A stretch of 64,000 nucleotides of DNA from Arenicola marina (taxonomy: Eukaryota; Annelida; Polychaeta; Arenicolidae): positions 37,069,670 through 37,133,669 of the forward strand of contig OZ025248.1 in NCBI GenBank assembly GCA_964019135.1. The letters are read 5' to 3'. The translations under genes were made by a program, and so were the position numbers. The notes under the pieces were generated by a model. That model made no database searches. It was not told where the DNA came from and saw nothing but the letters and a program-made list of their open reading frames with translations. Shown here in pieces: positions 37,649 to 49,050 of the stretch (positions are counted from its first letter, which is position 1; every line of letters starts with the position of its first letter).

Positions 37649-39261
37649 TTGAGTGTAGTGTCTCCGGCCTGTCGCTGAATTACTAAGGCCACTTGAGACA
37701 AAGGAATGCCATTTGGACTCAGGTGTTGGCTGGGGCGCTGCGGGACCCGAAAGGACAAGCCTGGATGCTGCGTTCAACAGTGTTCAGGCGTCATCGTCTG
37801 TATCGGTGAAGCGTGGTACGTGACAGAAATCACGTAGGCCTTATCTTGACCTTGACCCAATGCCTGCTTTGGTATATTCGTCAACACCGGCAGATCACGC
37901 TGCTAATCCTTGGCGGCTTAATGACACAAGGCGCCGTGGTGATGGTTAGACTTAGAATTGTCCGTTGATTTTGCACTTATGTCATTGACATATTTCATTT
38001 AAGACTACAATAGTGAAGACGAATAATAGTTTACCGACTGACATCTTTGTCATCCGCTCAGGTCTAATTTAATTTTGATAAAACTGGGAAGCATATCAAT
38101 TCTAAGCAAATGCAAGCAGCATTAACGCCTCTGTCAGGATAAGAATGGAGATAATTTGTTTGTTTCATTTGTTATGCTATATTTTGTGCACATACCGCTG
38201 TCCATATTCTATTGGAAACTACAAAGCTAAAGCATAAAAGTCATGGAACAAGTAACAGCGTTACTAAGTACACATCTGGAGATTCATGGTCTATGTATTG
38301 AACCTCTTGTTATGGCACGGGGCAAATGAGTTCCGTATTATGAGTTAGATCCCTGGTTCGGTTCTACCTGTTTGTACATCTCATGTGCATAAAAGCCTTC
38401 AAACGTCAAATAGTTTCTGTTAAACATCTTAATGCTAAATCGACGTGCATAGAGAAGACAGACCAGGTGGGAAATGGATGCGCGTGCCAGCAATTTAGGG
38501 CAGGCTGATATGATGTCCTCTTCAACGGATTACCTCAGATTTTCCATCAGTCTGCCGAGTGCCCTGAGGGACCATGACTTTGGCGTGAAGAGCAGACAGG
38601 TGACAGGAAGCAGCAATTTAGCCACCTTCCCTCCCCCGGGGCCGTAATAACCTAGCTGCGGGTCATCAGACATCGCGTCATAGGATCATATCCGCACAGC
38701 TGGCATTTTGCTTTAGTGATGGAAACTGGCACGAGCAGACGACAGATGAAACGACACTACATATTTTGTCTTATGGTATCTCATAAATGCAAATTTTCAC
38801 AGTCGGGCAGCTCTGGCGTTCATCTGGTGTGGGGTGTTATTAGCCGGACCGCAGCATGATGAGAAGTTGTCTACTAAGCGTAGGGATGAGAAAAGTTGGT
38901 GAATAGACCACTTCGCTAATCGTAGTTCCAATTTTTCCCCCGTGAGGCGCCACTGCATGCGCAATGCATTCTTGGTATTATTTTGGTCTCTGCGAGATGT
39001 CACGATGGCGTCATCGCATGACAACGTATTTTGTAGACATTTAGACATGAAATAGTGTTTTCTATGTAAGGGAAAAGTTACGTAATCTGAATGTAAGTTA
39101 GATATGCTCATTAATTTTATACATGCCTTGCCAATAACGTGGAAATATGGTATTTATATCCATAGAAAAAGTCAAGATGACACCAAAATATTTCCCATAA
39201 CTCTTTGCGCCAGTCTCGATTTTTCCAAGATGGCGTATAACTGCGAAGTCGTGTATAGGTC

Positions 39262-39345
39262 CGAAAGTTACCACTTCCTGTGTGACGGGCCGAATCTCTA
39301 GATGTGTCCTAACGTCACGTGACCGAAGCTGGAAGGAGATCCGGC
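39262..39345 (+). promoter_or_regulatory. ETS/E-box cluster, arm A
   Basis: ACTTCCTG (39,273-39,280) resembles an ETS site and GTCACGTGAC (39,314-39,323) is a perfect palindromic USF/Myc/TFE-type E-box, followed by GGAAGG. The same pair with the same 41-base offset is in module C (56,121 and 56,162). Module D keeps the CACGTG core and an ETS-like AGGAAGT (62,326-62,374). Binding and promoter activity are inference; no transcript is evident nearby. Confidence 0.35.
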
Positions 39346-39435
39346 CGTTGTCAAAAAAGTTCAGGCTTGCTTTGGACGGGCTGCCCTGCTCAGGTCAAGG
39401 CCACTCTCGGCCAGGATCTCTTCCCCCGCGAAGGG

Positions 39436-39790
39436 GGAAGTGGGGGGGGGGGGGGGGGTAATGATGACACGTTCACCCGCCGACCTTGAACACACGGGAA
39501 CAGGTGGCGGTCGATATTGCAAAGAGGGACGTAACTGCCCCTGAGACGGAAGTGATGGCTCGGGGGCACTATTTCTTGGTTGGTTGTTGAGACAGACGCA
39601 GCCGGGGACAGGGCGGACAGAGCGGAATGGGAAGAACGGGTGGGGGTGACTGTATGTGGGAGGGAAGGAGCGGGGGGGGGGGTCTAGAGCTGGCTAGAGT
39701 GGGGTCCGGAGGAGCTGGGTGCTGGAAGGGTTGGGGCACGGGGCTGGGAGGGTGGGCTGGGGATGGTGGTGGCTCAGTGAAGTTGTGGCA
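39436..39790. repeat. Poly(G) run and G-rich tract of the A/B/C/D module
   Basis: A G run near 39,440-39,458 is followed at 39,620-39,790 by GGGTGGGGGTGAC/GGAGCGGGGG-type DNA. The module C equivalent is 56,277-56,297 and 56,490-56,640 in the same orientation. The complements are the C-rich tracts at 46,380-46,560 (B) and 61,810-62,000 (D). Open frames here are a by-product of base composition. Confidence 0.85.
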
Positions 39791-41030
39791 CCCTCGGTGC
39801 GTCGTCGACAGTATATAACATCAGTGACGGTGAGAGCAGGTGATAAACGACAACTGGTGTCACCGAGACAGTGTTTAGCTCAAGGTCCGGGGGCCGAGCA
39901 GAAGCGATTTTCGCTGTTCGCGGTATGACAATATCGGTGAGGTTTATGAGACACACGTCCACCACCGCCTTTAGTGATGGAATGGATGGTGATGTAAATG
40001 GGATGGTGCCGCTGGGGAGAAGCGCTTCCTTCCAGGATGAGTGGTAGGGCTGGGCCCCGGCTTTGTATGTACCAAACCCAGGGTTGGGTAATGATTGATA
40101 ACTGGACGCCTCTCGCACAGCAATGTTCCACCGACGTCAGGACCAGAAGTAATTGCTCAACCAAATACACGGCGACAATTAAATTTGTATTTCCTTCTTT
40201 TATTGACTCAGAATAAACGTATAGTGTCAAGTCTTATGACTGGAATTACAATGTGACGTTAATGGCGATACATACGGGTTCAAGCACAAGTAAGTGAGTG
40301 AATAAATATAATAGCTCATGTCCATTTCTTTAGAAACTTGGTGGCACTCTGAGATTTAAAGTTATAGATTATAGTGTTTGCCTGGTTATATTTCGTCATG
40401 AAACTTCTAAAAAACTGCGATAGTGTAGTCTGCAAGAACGCCATTTACCAGATGAAAATGTTTTGACTTTCTTCAAGTCGTCTAAGCGAAGATCAATCAT
40501 TGTATATACTCGTGTTGGAGACAGAACCAAATGTTTGAAAGGCAATCCACAGAACAACCATCCGGTCTCCGAATATCTTGTTGTACTTGTAAAGTGGGTA
40601 TCATGCAGGTGTGTAGAACATGGGCCAGGAAAATCCGTAGATAAGAACATCCAATACAGATCAGCTTGCCACGAATTAGAGAACCTCAGTGGGTCATTGA
40701 AAACCTGGAATAAGAGTTTGCTGCATTGGAATTTCACACGATGTCGTGGAAATATTTATCAGACTTCTTCGTGCGTGTGTGACGTCATGATCTGCAATAA
40801 CTGCTGTTTTTCGATATATATATGAAGATAAGAAAACAATTCTTGTGCTCATTTACCACAGATTTAGGTGAGGGTTTAAGCTGGATATATATAAATATAT
40901 ACAGGTTTTAAACACCCAACTCCGCCAGCGATGACCAATGGTTAGAATAATGCATCGAGACTTGAAACACGATGATCCGGGTTGACCGTTGACTTATCAG
41001 CCAACAGCAAAGCACATGACAACCTCCAGG

Positions 41031-41215
41031 TCGGCCAATCACCGCCTACAGCATTAGCCGCGTGTGACGCTGTCAGTCATCGGTTGGTTCGTCGTCGAAC
41101 AATCACCGCCTTCAGCGGGAGCCCCTTGTGACGCTGTCAGTCATTAGTTGGTTCGTCGTCTACCAGCCACCGTCTACATCATTCGCCTATGTGACGCTGT
41201 CAGTGATTGGTTGTT
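41031..41215. repeat. 64-bp tandem repeat, 3 units, CCAAT-like boxes
   Basis: GTGACGCTGTCAGT recurs at 41,064, 41,128 and 41,191 (64- and 63-base steps). The first unit starts with GCCAATCACCG, later units with variants of it, and units end in TGGTTCGTCGTC or GATTGGTTGTTTC. Direct and inverted CCAAT-type boxes therefore alternate. A regulatory role is possible but unproven. Confidence 0.85.
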
Positions 41216-41365
41216 TCATAAAGCTCGCAAGAAGTCAAGTTGCAGCTTATAAGTTATTGGCTTGTCCAAAGCCGTCATGAGTCTATCAGGCAATGAAGCA
41301 CACAAGTCACAGTGCAGTAGGCCTATACATTAGTTCAGCAGGTTTAAAATCTTGGTGACACCCTC

Positions 41366-41440
41366 AGAGGGTCATTGCAAACCTGGGATAAGAGTTTGCT
41401 GCATTGGAATGTCAAATATTTAGCAGACACATATGTAACC
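41366..41440. repeat. Direct copy of 40,683-40,760
   Basis: Both contain CTCAG, GGGTCATTG, AAACCTGG, ATAAGAGTTTGCTGCATTGG, AATNTCA and ATATTTANCAGAC in order. It suggests that the spacer arose partly by local duplication of the end of arm A. Confidence 0.85.
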
Positions 41441-44078
41441 TGTCTGTGTCACTCTCCCTCGAAACATATTATGAGCCTCTGTCCCATCACTGTCAAAAAG
41501 TATTAGTTCCGTCATATATAATAGTAACATTAATCATCAATACTACTCGACACCAACTTGCAATTATTATGTTCTTACTCATTCATTGGTCACAACAGGG
41601 CAGCAATGGTTTGCATGTGTATTGGGAGTGTCTTACGGAATATATGGTATTAGACTCGACATGTCATTGATCACATCTCCTCGAAGCATATGACACGATT
41701 CCTGCCCTTCGGTGATGTCTGATTCACTTGTCATCTCGATTGGTGGCGGCTCTATAGTCGGCGCGTTTAATATCTGCCGCCTCGCTTTCGTAAATATTTG
41801 TGTCCGTGCACTATTTGCAGCCACAGTTTATGTATTTATTTTCTCCATTCTACGAGACCCGTGTGAATTTAACTTTCTTGAAAATGTATCTTGTTTAATA
41901 ACAGCACAACACGATAGTCTCCAGCATAAAGTATAGCAGACGAAAGTGTGTTGACAGCCGCCTTTTTTTTACGTCGCAAGGTGAAGGTCATATTACTGCG
42001 TTTTTATTGGTTAAAAGATGTAAGCCCACGGAAGTGTCTAATATCAGGCACTAGAAAAGGGGACAGAGCATTATGTGCCCATGCAAAGTTTCTATATTAA
42101 CAGTAATTTTAGCGTCTCAAAGCAAAAGCAATGCAAAATGAATGGGTTTGTAGCCTCAATGTTCACATATATAAGAGGAACTATAAACGCATGTAAGCTT
42201 AATTCAAGCTACGGCTTGACATTGACATAACCTAATCCCCCTACCCAAAATACCAGCAATACTATCGTTCACAGATATGACAGAGGACAAGGTAAACAGA
42301 GAGACGGCAATAACAAAACTTGTCTGCTTCGTTTGCGCGAAACTCATAATGTTGGCATCATGTGAATTCTTTTGACAACAGGACTGTGAGTACGCCAAAT
42401 TCTGTTGAGTCTTTGGTTCAAGTTGACAAATATAAACTGATATTAGGCTTTCTGGCGACGCACAACTGCTGGCAGACTTCAGTGAACAAGACAAGATGTT
42501 GATTCGTCTTCCAAGCTAGCATATTCAATCTATTGACTGCCTCTTTACTAGAGAACCTTGCCGACATCACCAATGTGTGTACGTCACGACAAAAGTTACA
42601 GCATCCGATTTGTGTGTGAGCGTGTGTACACTTATTATAATAGTAATATCAATGTAATGTCAAAGCAAAATAAATACCACTGATGTGCTGACAATTAGGT
42701 ACTCAGCATACAACTAATAATTGTCCCTCGCATGTTTAAACTGGTGTGCAAGCTGAACGGGTTAAGCCTATGCTCGGTTATATATGGGACAATTGAAAGT
42801 CTCTGACAAAGTGTGAAATGTGAAAACGTGCAAACAACACAATACCATGGCGATAGCCAGATAATAGACCAGACACCACTACATCAGTACTACAGGGGTG
42901 GACTATCACAACACAGTGGTTATTGTGTGTATGGACGCCACATTCCATAGGTCTCTGTGGTTCTCTTTGATCATACAGTTAGTGTCGTTCAGCTGCGACA
43001 GCGGCGTAACTAAATCGCACCACACATGAGCGGAAACCAAATTTGTTTTGATTTTTTAAAGCTTTGAATGGTCAAAGTACCAACACTTGATGCCGTGGTA
43101 AGAGGTTATACCATCCACAACAATAATTGTCTGTTATCCAAAACGCTGCTTAGAAGTAGTTCTCTGACGAACTTGAATTTGGCGGCATCTAGAGTGGCTT
43201 CTGGACAACGGATGATAAATAATATGGAATAAATCAATATAAATTGTGTTTCACCTGACCCCAGAGAGACAGGACCGAAACCGCTCCGCAGCCGCACCAC
43301 TGAGTTAACAGCTCTTGGCTGCTGTCACGGATTAAGACTTCATCCGACACAGAGGCCCGAATAAAAAAAAAGTTCGTTGTTTTCTACCGTTGCGTGATAA
43401 TGGCCTGGAAAATGCCTACGTGATGCGATTGATCAATGTACCATTGTTAGCAATTGCCGTTCGGTCGACAAGATAATTTTTAGGCCGTACGACAACGGCA
43501 TTCAAGCACCTTTTCTAATCTCAAGGTCAAAGAGGATAAAAAACGTGACATGGAACGTACGTCGTGTTGGTTACAGATGCCATATCACGGTCCTACCTAG
43601 TAATGGGATAAGCCAGGGGAAGGGCATTTTCCTGTGGCAAGTTAAACATTGACCTACAGAGGTAGGCGGGCTAGGGGTACACATGAAAGGGGACCTCGCT
43701 GCCTCTTGCCTCGCCCACCAGAACGACACTACGATCGAGACACACCGACTCCCCACCTCGCCGTCCCCCCAGTACGCCACTCGCTGCCACTCTGTCCACT
43801 CCACCTTCAAGGCATAGAGACCCCCTTACATCCGTTTGCTGTCGATGTGCAGGTCTGTCATCTGTAGCCTACGTGGCATCCAGCTACACATGTAGCGGTG
43901 CTAACACACTGGCCAACCCAAATGGCCCACCCATATTTAGTTCTTTCAGGTCTACGGAAATGCAAAGCAATGAAATGGAATGAAACGTTTGAAAGTAATG
44001 AAAGAAAGAAACATTAGGTATCCGAGTATCTTGTAGCATTATAAAGGGCCCGCCAGCGCCCCACATGACAGGTGACAG

Positions 44079-44215
44079 GGATGGGTGTGGTGGGGAATCG
44101 AAGGGATGAGTGTGATGGTGGTGGAAGGGATACGGTGCGATGGGCAATGGAGGGGATGGGGTGTGGTGGGGTATGGAAGGGATTGGGTGTGGTCGGGCAT
44201 GGGAGGGATGGGGTG
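44079..44215 (-). repeat. Unexpanded, degenerate 26-bp satellite in arm X
   Basis: About five degraded units of GGGATGGGGTGTGGTGGGG type are present, with a further partial unit at about 44,480-44,520. They are the reverse complement of the 58.4-60.3 kb satellite at the mirrored position. An R1 repeat (44,215-44,352) interrupts them. Confidence 0.8.
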
Positions 44216-44352
44216 GTTGTATATTAAGGACGCCTTGACCACTTTTGGTCATATGGCGTCAATGGGAGAAGGAAGGGAGAGTGGAGCCATGTCCCCGGGG
44301 ATAACACCCTATTCTTTGCGAAAAAGGACATGGGGTCTTTATCCTGCGACCA
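44215..44352 (+). repeat. Interspersed repeat R1 inserted in arm X
   Basis: TATTAAGGACGCC, GGTCATATGGCGTCAATGGG, CCATGTCCCCGGGG, CACCCTATTCTTTGCG and TTATCCTGCGACCACAC follow the order of the 1,203-1,345 copy. No counterpart was found in arm X', so the insertion is younger than the X/X' duplication or was lost from X'. Confidence 0.8.
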
Positions 44353-45059
44353 CACAGACATGGCCACAGAGGGGCTTAAACCACCGACGCACGTGCCGTT
44401 ATGCTCCCAGGTGACCAGAGCACTCAATGCGAGTGCTCTAGCCCACGGAGGTACCGGGCAGCCCCTGGTGTTATGGGAGATGCAAGGGGTGGGGTGTGAT
44501 GAGGAATGGGAGGGGGCTGAGGTGTAGGAAATGTGAGATCCAGCTGTTACTACTTGGCTGTAAGTGACAATCATGGCATCCATGAGGTACAGAACATCTG
44601 AACAAACTCATCGTTCCACTTGTTGTGCACCCAGACAAACCCAACCTGGATACACCCCACCTAAAGGACCCCCAATCCAAAATACCTTATTTTAAGGTCC
44701 TTGTAAATTTCTATCTACCATGAATGACGCACATCGTATCATACATTGCATGGGGTGAATATGGGCTCCGTCATATCAATATCTTGTACCACTATAGTTT
44801 TTTTAAAGGCAATCAGATATAGTGTCATAAGGCGGGTTCAATATTCGGCGAGAAATAGTTTCAAATCAATAATCCTGTCCGTGAAGGTATTGGTTAAGGG
44901 GGAGAGGGGGCGGGGGGGCGCAGCGGAGCTCTTTTTGTTCCGTCAGTTGTTCATCAGCGGGCAGAATGTAAGGTCGTACCCATCCCCCCCCCCCCCGCAC
45001 ACACACATCACACACATCTCTCCATCCTTATCTTTCCACTCTCCCGGGTCGGCCGGGTG

Positions 45060-45340
45060 CACCAGGCTAGCTGATCCCTGACATCAATCCCGATTTGTGT
45101 AGCTTGTGATCCGCTCCATAGAGATCCAGACGTGTCGGCTGCCCGCCCCGCTCTGTCACACTGCGGACGGAATCCCCCGGCCATGCATCAGTCTTACCCA
45201 CGTCACGAGGAAAACGTTTTATTGGATTGTCTGCAACAGGAGGAGGCAGAAAAAACAACGCGCGAAAACACTTTAATTCGGGGTCGACATCCTAACGTGG
45301 ATTTTGCGTGTGTGAGGAAGAAGGCCCCGCCACCGTGAAT
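45060..45340 (-). other. Conserved island X with splice-like signals
   Basis: Over about 265 bases it differs from the reverse of 57,430-57,700 at about a dozen positions, fewer than in most of arms X and X'. On the minus strand a pyrimidine-rich stretch ending in CTCCTGTTGCAG is followed by 33 bases and then GTAAGA. The strand is open as PPPVADNPIKR and onward to RLDLYGADHKLHK, and the opposite strand is open too. No protein family was recognised. Confidence 0.4.
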
Positions 45341-45529
45341 TGGGGGGAGGGGGGGGGGGAGAGAAGGCGGGGCCCTTGCCGGCGCGGTCGGAAGTAGGGA
45401 GGGGGGGGGGGAGCGCTTGCAGGTGCGTTGGGATTGTAGGGTAGGTGGGGTGTGTTGGAGGGCGGTGGCAGTGATGGTAAAGGGGATGCTGGTAGTGAGA
45501 ATGATTGAATTGGCTGCGGTGGTGGGATG

Positions 45530-45765
45530 TGGCGGGTTGTGGGGGGGTGTTGGCGGGTGTTGGCGGGTGGTGGCGGGCGGAGGCGGGTTGTGGCGGGTTG
45601 TGACGGGTGGTGGCGGGTTGTGGCGGGTTGTGGCGGGTTGTGGCAGGTGGTGGCGGATGATGGCGCGTGGTGGCGGGTTGTGGCGTGTATTGGCGGATTG
45701 TGGCGGATTGTGGCGGATTGTGGCGGGTAGTGGCGGGTGATGGCTGGTGGTGGCGGTTGTTGTTA
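45530..45765. repeat. 10-bp minisatellite TGGCGGGTTG, ~23 units
   Basis: Tandem 10-base units TGGCGGGTTG and variants (TGGCGGGTGG, TGGCGGATTG) run without a stop in several frames on both strands. The mirrored site (about 57,290) has no array, so the expansion is private to the X side. Confidence 0.95.
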
Positions 45766-47215
45766 AAACAACAAATTGCCCTCAAGTATGGTAATCCAGA
45801 GTTTCGATTTTTTTATATTAATATCCTCATCACAGAAAAATGGATTTATATTTATGTACTTAATTGTGCCTGACGCATGACGTCTCATTCTCCAGTAACC
45901 TAACATTGTGACCCCAGTGATATGACTCGTCACTATACATTTGTTTTGTTCGAATAAAAAAAGGAAAGAAAAACTATTTAATTGTCATTGTGTATTGTGG
46001 TTAACTACTTTTGACGTCGGTGGAACATCGCCGTGCGGAGGTGTCCAGTCATCAATCATTACCCAACCATACTCCATTTACACTGCATTTATATTGCGCC
46101 AGGGACTGGTATCTAAAAAGCCGGGGCCCAGCCCTACCACTCAGCATGGAAGGGAGCGCTTCTCCCCAGTGGCACCAACCCATGTTGACATCAGCATACA
46201 TTCCATCACTAAAAGCGATGGTGGCCGCGTGTCTCATCAACTCTTGTCATACCGCAAACAGCAAAGATCGCTTCCCCTCGGCCCACCGACCTTGAGTTAA
46301 CACCTGTCTCGGTGACACCAATTGCCGTTTATCACCTGCTCTCACCGCCACGGATGTATACTGTGGACGCGCCGAGGGGACCACAACTCCACCGAGCCAC
46401 CACCATAACACGCCCACCCTCCCAGCCCAGTAACCCCCCCCCCTCCTTCCCGGATTCACCCTCTCTCGGTCTCACTCCCCCCAGCCCTAGCCCCCTCCCC
46501 TCCCGCATCTAGTCACCCCCACACCCTCTTCCCTTTCCGCCCTCCCACGCGCTGTCCCCAGGCAGTCTCATCAAGCAAACGCTTCCCGCATAATCCATGG
46601 ACTCCTCTGAAGTAATCCGTGGAAGAGGACATCATGCCTGCAAGCCCTATATTGTTGGCACTCGCCTTCCTTTCCCAGCAAACGGGCCTGCCTTCGCTAT
46701 GTACGTCGATTTGCGATTGAGAGGTTCAACAGAAATTATTCGTTTGAAAGCCTTTATTCACATGATATGTACCAACGGGTGAAGTCGAAACAAGTGTTTA
46801 ACTCATACTAGGGAACTCATTCCCGTGCAGGGATTTAATAGATAGACAATAAATCTTCAGATGTGTTAAACTGTGCACATAGTGACGCTGTTACTTGCTC
46901 CATGACACTCATGCCTCAGTGTTGTAGCTTCCAAAAAATCCCCGGTATGCGAACACAATATAGCATAAAAATGAAACAAACAGATTATCTGCATTCTAAT
47001 CCCGACAGACGCATTATTGCTGCTTGCACTTTTTAGATATACTTCCTAGTTTTATCAACATTAACTTAGACCTAGGCTGATAACAAGATGTTAGTCGGTA
47101 AATTGTTTTTCGTCTTCACTATTGTAGTCTTAAATGAAATATGTCGATGACATAAGTGCAAAATCAACGGACAATTCTAAGTCTAACCATCACCATGGCG
47201 CCCTTGTGCCATTAA

Positions 47216-47945
47216 TGGCAATAATAAACTGCAGTTATGCAAAAACAGGATCGTTTTTGCCAAAATTCGAAATCACCACCTTCACAAAATTGGCTATAAT
47301 TTCATCAAAAATGAAAATCTTGACACCAAACCACGTTTAAAAACTTCTAAAAACATAGTACAAAAAATAAGAAAAATATAGGTAGCCGTGCAAATTTCCC
47401 GAGAAACAGGTCCTGAAACTTGAAAATGTTATTTCAAAAATATTTTTTGAAGCAGCTTATTTCACACCAATTATGAGTAATTTACGCCTTTTGCTCACAT
47501 TTCAATAAATCTGGTTATATATATTGGTTTCCGATATAATTATGATCTACACGAATGTTTTCTGAACTAATTACACGTTTTCTTCATGTTTTTTTCTTGA
47601 ATATTCGGAATTTATCACGAAGAGCCATTCTCGAGGAAATACCCTGTGAATGACGTCACGAATTGAGGATTCGATCCCTGTGAATGACGTAACGAGTTAG
47701 GGATTCCCCTTTCACTGACACCCGCCGATGTTTGTCGATAGTTACCGAGGTCTTCTCTAAATCGCCGAAGCTTATTATACGATGTTCTATTTATTTTACC
47801 TATGTCACCACTTCTTTTGCTGTGTTTTATTCGTGCTTTGTTTCTTTAAGACTGCTTAAAATATCAGGGCTACAGCCCGCCGATGTTTGCCGATGTTTAC
47901 CGAGGTCTGCTCAAAATCGCCGAGGCTCATTATGGGTAGCTTACC
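47216..47945. mobile_element. 730-bp insertion flanked by TTAA in arm B
   Basis: Flanks read GCCATTAA before and TTAAGCCGCCAAGG after. Arm A has one TTAA at the matching empty site (37,918-37,921). The TTAA duplication suggests a piggyBac- or Kolobok-like non-autonomous element, but clear terminal inverted repeats were not seen. Inside are two 34-base units containing TGTGAATGACGT (47.64-47.71 kb) and a pair of about 58-base repeats with CCCGCCGATGTTTG and ACCGAGGTCT (47,722-47,780 and 47,875-47,935). There is no coding domain. Confidence 0.65.
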
Positions 47946-48079
47946 TTAAGCCGCCAAGGAATAGAGACCGTGCGGACAACTACGCCACAGCTGGCATTGG
48001 GTCATGGTCATAGATGCGGCCTACGTGATTTCTGGCCCGAGCACTGCTGAACGCAGCATCCAGGCGTGATCTTTCTTAA

Positions 48080-48730
48080 AGCGGGTGTCCAACCTAATTT
48101 AATCGCGATCTGCACCGAAAGTCTACATCTTAAAATTAAATTGGCGAGTGTTAACGCTTCGTTTCGGCTGACTGGTAAGGTGAAAAAAATTAAGGCAACC
48201 CGCCCCTAGCAATGTCTAGCAGAGCGCCATTTTGCCGGGAGCAATGACGCGTATTGTGACTATTCATGTGGCACCGCCTACGCAGAGGGAGAGATCGCGG
48301 CCGCGATTTACAGATGAATAGCGGCAGTTCCAAGCCGCGCAGTAGACCGTGATCCTAGTGTTTCATGGAAAAGTACCGTCCAAACAAATTGATATACGTC
48401 TTGCGACGATTGACTCCGCAACAATGCTATGATTGGAGTTAGAATCGCAGCTATTTATATTAGCGATGATCACGCGCTCTTGTTTTGCTCACACAATAGG
48501 CGCAATTTCCGGTTTGAATAAATTATAGTATCGCCTTCTGATTGGTCCATCGCGGACACACTTCCAAAAAGGGCTGCCGCCCGTGTAGACGGCGAAATCG
48601 TGCCTGGCGTCACTTCTAAATTTTATTGTGAGCTATAGACAGGACGAATAATTCTGTAATTTGGAGGATAGACAATTGGGTATTATATGAATCGGTAAAG
48701 CAGCGTTAGAGGCCAGGCTAGCGGTTCCCT
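48080..48730. mobile_element. 651-bp insertion flanked by TTAA in arm B
   Basis: The left edge is TTAAAGCGGGTGTCC and the complement of the right edge is TTAAAGGGAACCGC. Modules C' (about 54,350) and D (about 63,555) show the uninterrupted sequence TTCTTTAGCCTAAT. The ends resemble the TTAAAGG start of Kolobok/T2-type MITEs; this family call is inference. No coding domain was seen. Confidence 0.6.
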
Positions 48731-48956
48731 TTAAGCCTAATGGCCACTGATTGGTCATGAATCTGGTCTCCATATCGGGTGCCGGAAGCGTCTCAGCCAA
48801 AACTGCGTCCCAATGACCTTCTTTTGTCTCAAGTGGCCTTGGTACGTCACGGGGCGTACTTACACAGAACAACCATAGCAGACGGTCACCAGTTTTGCCC
48901 CTCTTGGCGTCTGTATGATTCTCGCTCACTCTGTTGCACTGTGCTAGCCCCCAGTC

Positions 48957-49050
48957 ACTTCAAGTGTTATATAAGAAATTACATCAAGTGTTATATAATA
49001 AGGTAATTCAAGTTATATACTCAGTGACTTTCAGTGTCTTATAATAATTT
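48957..49050. repeat. Degenerate ~24-bp repeat (arm B)
   Basis: Units of the type TTACATCAAGTGTTATATAA recur with indels. They correspond to the cleaner 24-bp array at 63,831-63,934 and the decayed version at 54,548-54,660. Confidence 0.7.

Larger units (their letters stand above)
32930..40250 (+). repeat. Inverted-repeat arm A
   Basis: The arm pairs in reverse with 45,880-54,110 (arm B). Matched points include 32,960-33,000 with 54,070-54,110, 34,037-34,288 with 52,736-52,987, 35,230-35,460 with 51,550-51,780, 36,060-36,250 with 50,600-50,770, 36,940-37,030 with 49,500-49,580, and 40,060-40,130 with 46,020-46,090. Similarity is uneven. The stretch 38.2-40.25 kb also recurs directly at 55.3-57.1 kb and in reverse at 61.2-63.1 kb. 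No gene was recognised in the arm. Confidence 0.9.
40770..43085. other. Spacer present only on the A-X side
   Basis: On the mirrored D-X' side the flanks are about 0.1 kb apart (61,060-61,180), so about 2.3 kb is inserted here or was lost there. It holds a 64-bp CCAAT-containing tandem repeat (41.03-41.22 kb) and a second partial copy of 40,683-40,760 (at 41,366-41,440). From 41.44 to 43.09 kb nothing was recognised on either strand. Confidence 0.7.
43085..45345 (+). repeat. Inverted-repeat arm X
   Basis: It pairs in reverse with 57,430-61,085 (arm X'). Matched points are 43,110-43,300 with 60,930-61,060, 43,330-43,440 with 60,790-60,900, 43,732-43,760 with 60,560-60,590, 44,580-44,650 with 58,245-58,310, and 45,060-45,340 with 57,430-57,700. 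The 1.4-kb excess in X' is the 26-bp satellite. No gene was recognised. Confidence 0.9.

Noticed and set aside
38340..38375. tRNA T-arm-like GGTTCGGTTC
   Set aside because: No matching A box or acceptor stem can be formed around it.
41031..41215. CRISPR-like array
   Set aside because: Only three contiguous imperfect 64-bp units with no constant-repeat/variable-spacer pattern, and the context is eukaryotic.
45273..45785. 170-codon frame with His/Pro/Ala repeats and overlapping frames on the other strand
   Set aside because: Produced by the 10-bp TGGCGGGTTG array and adjacent G-rich DNA; the mirrored arm lacks the array.
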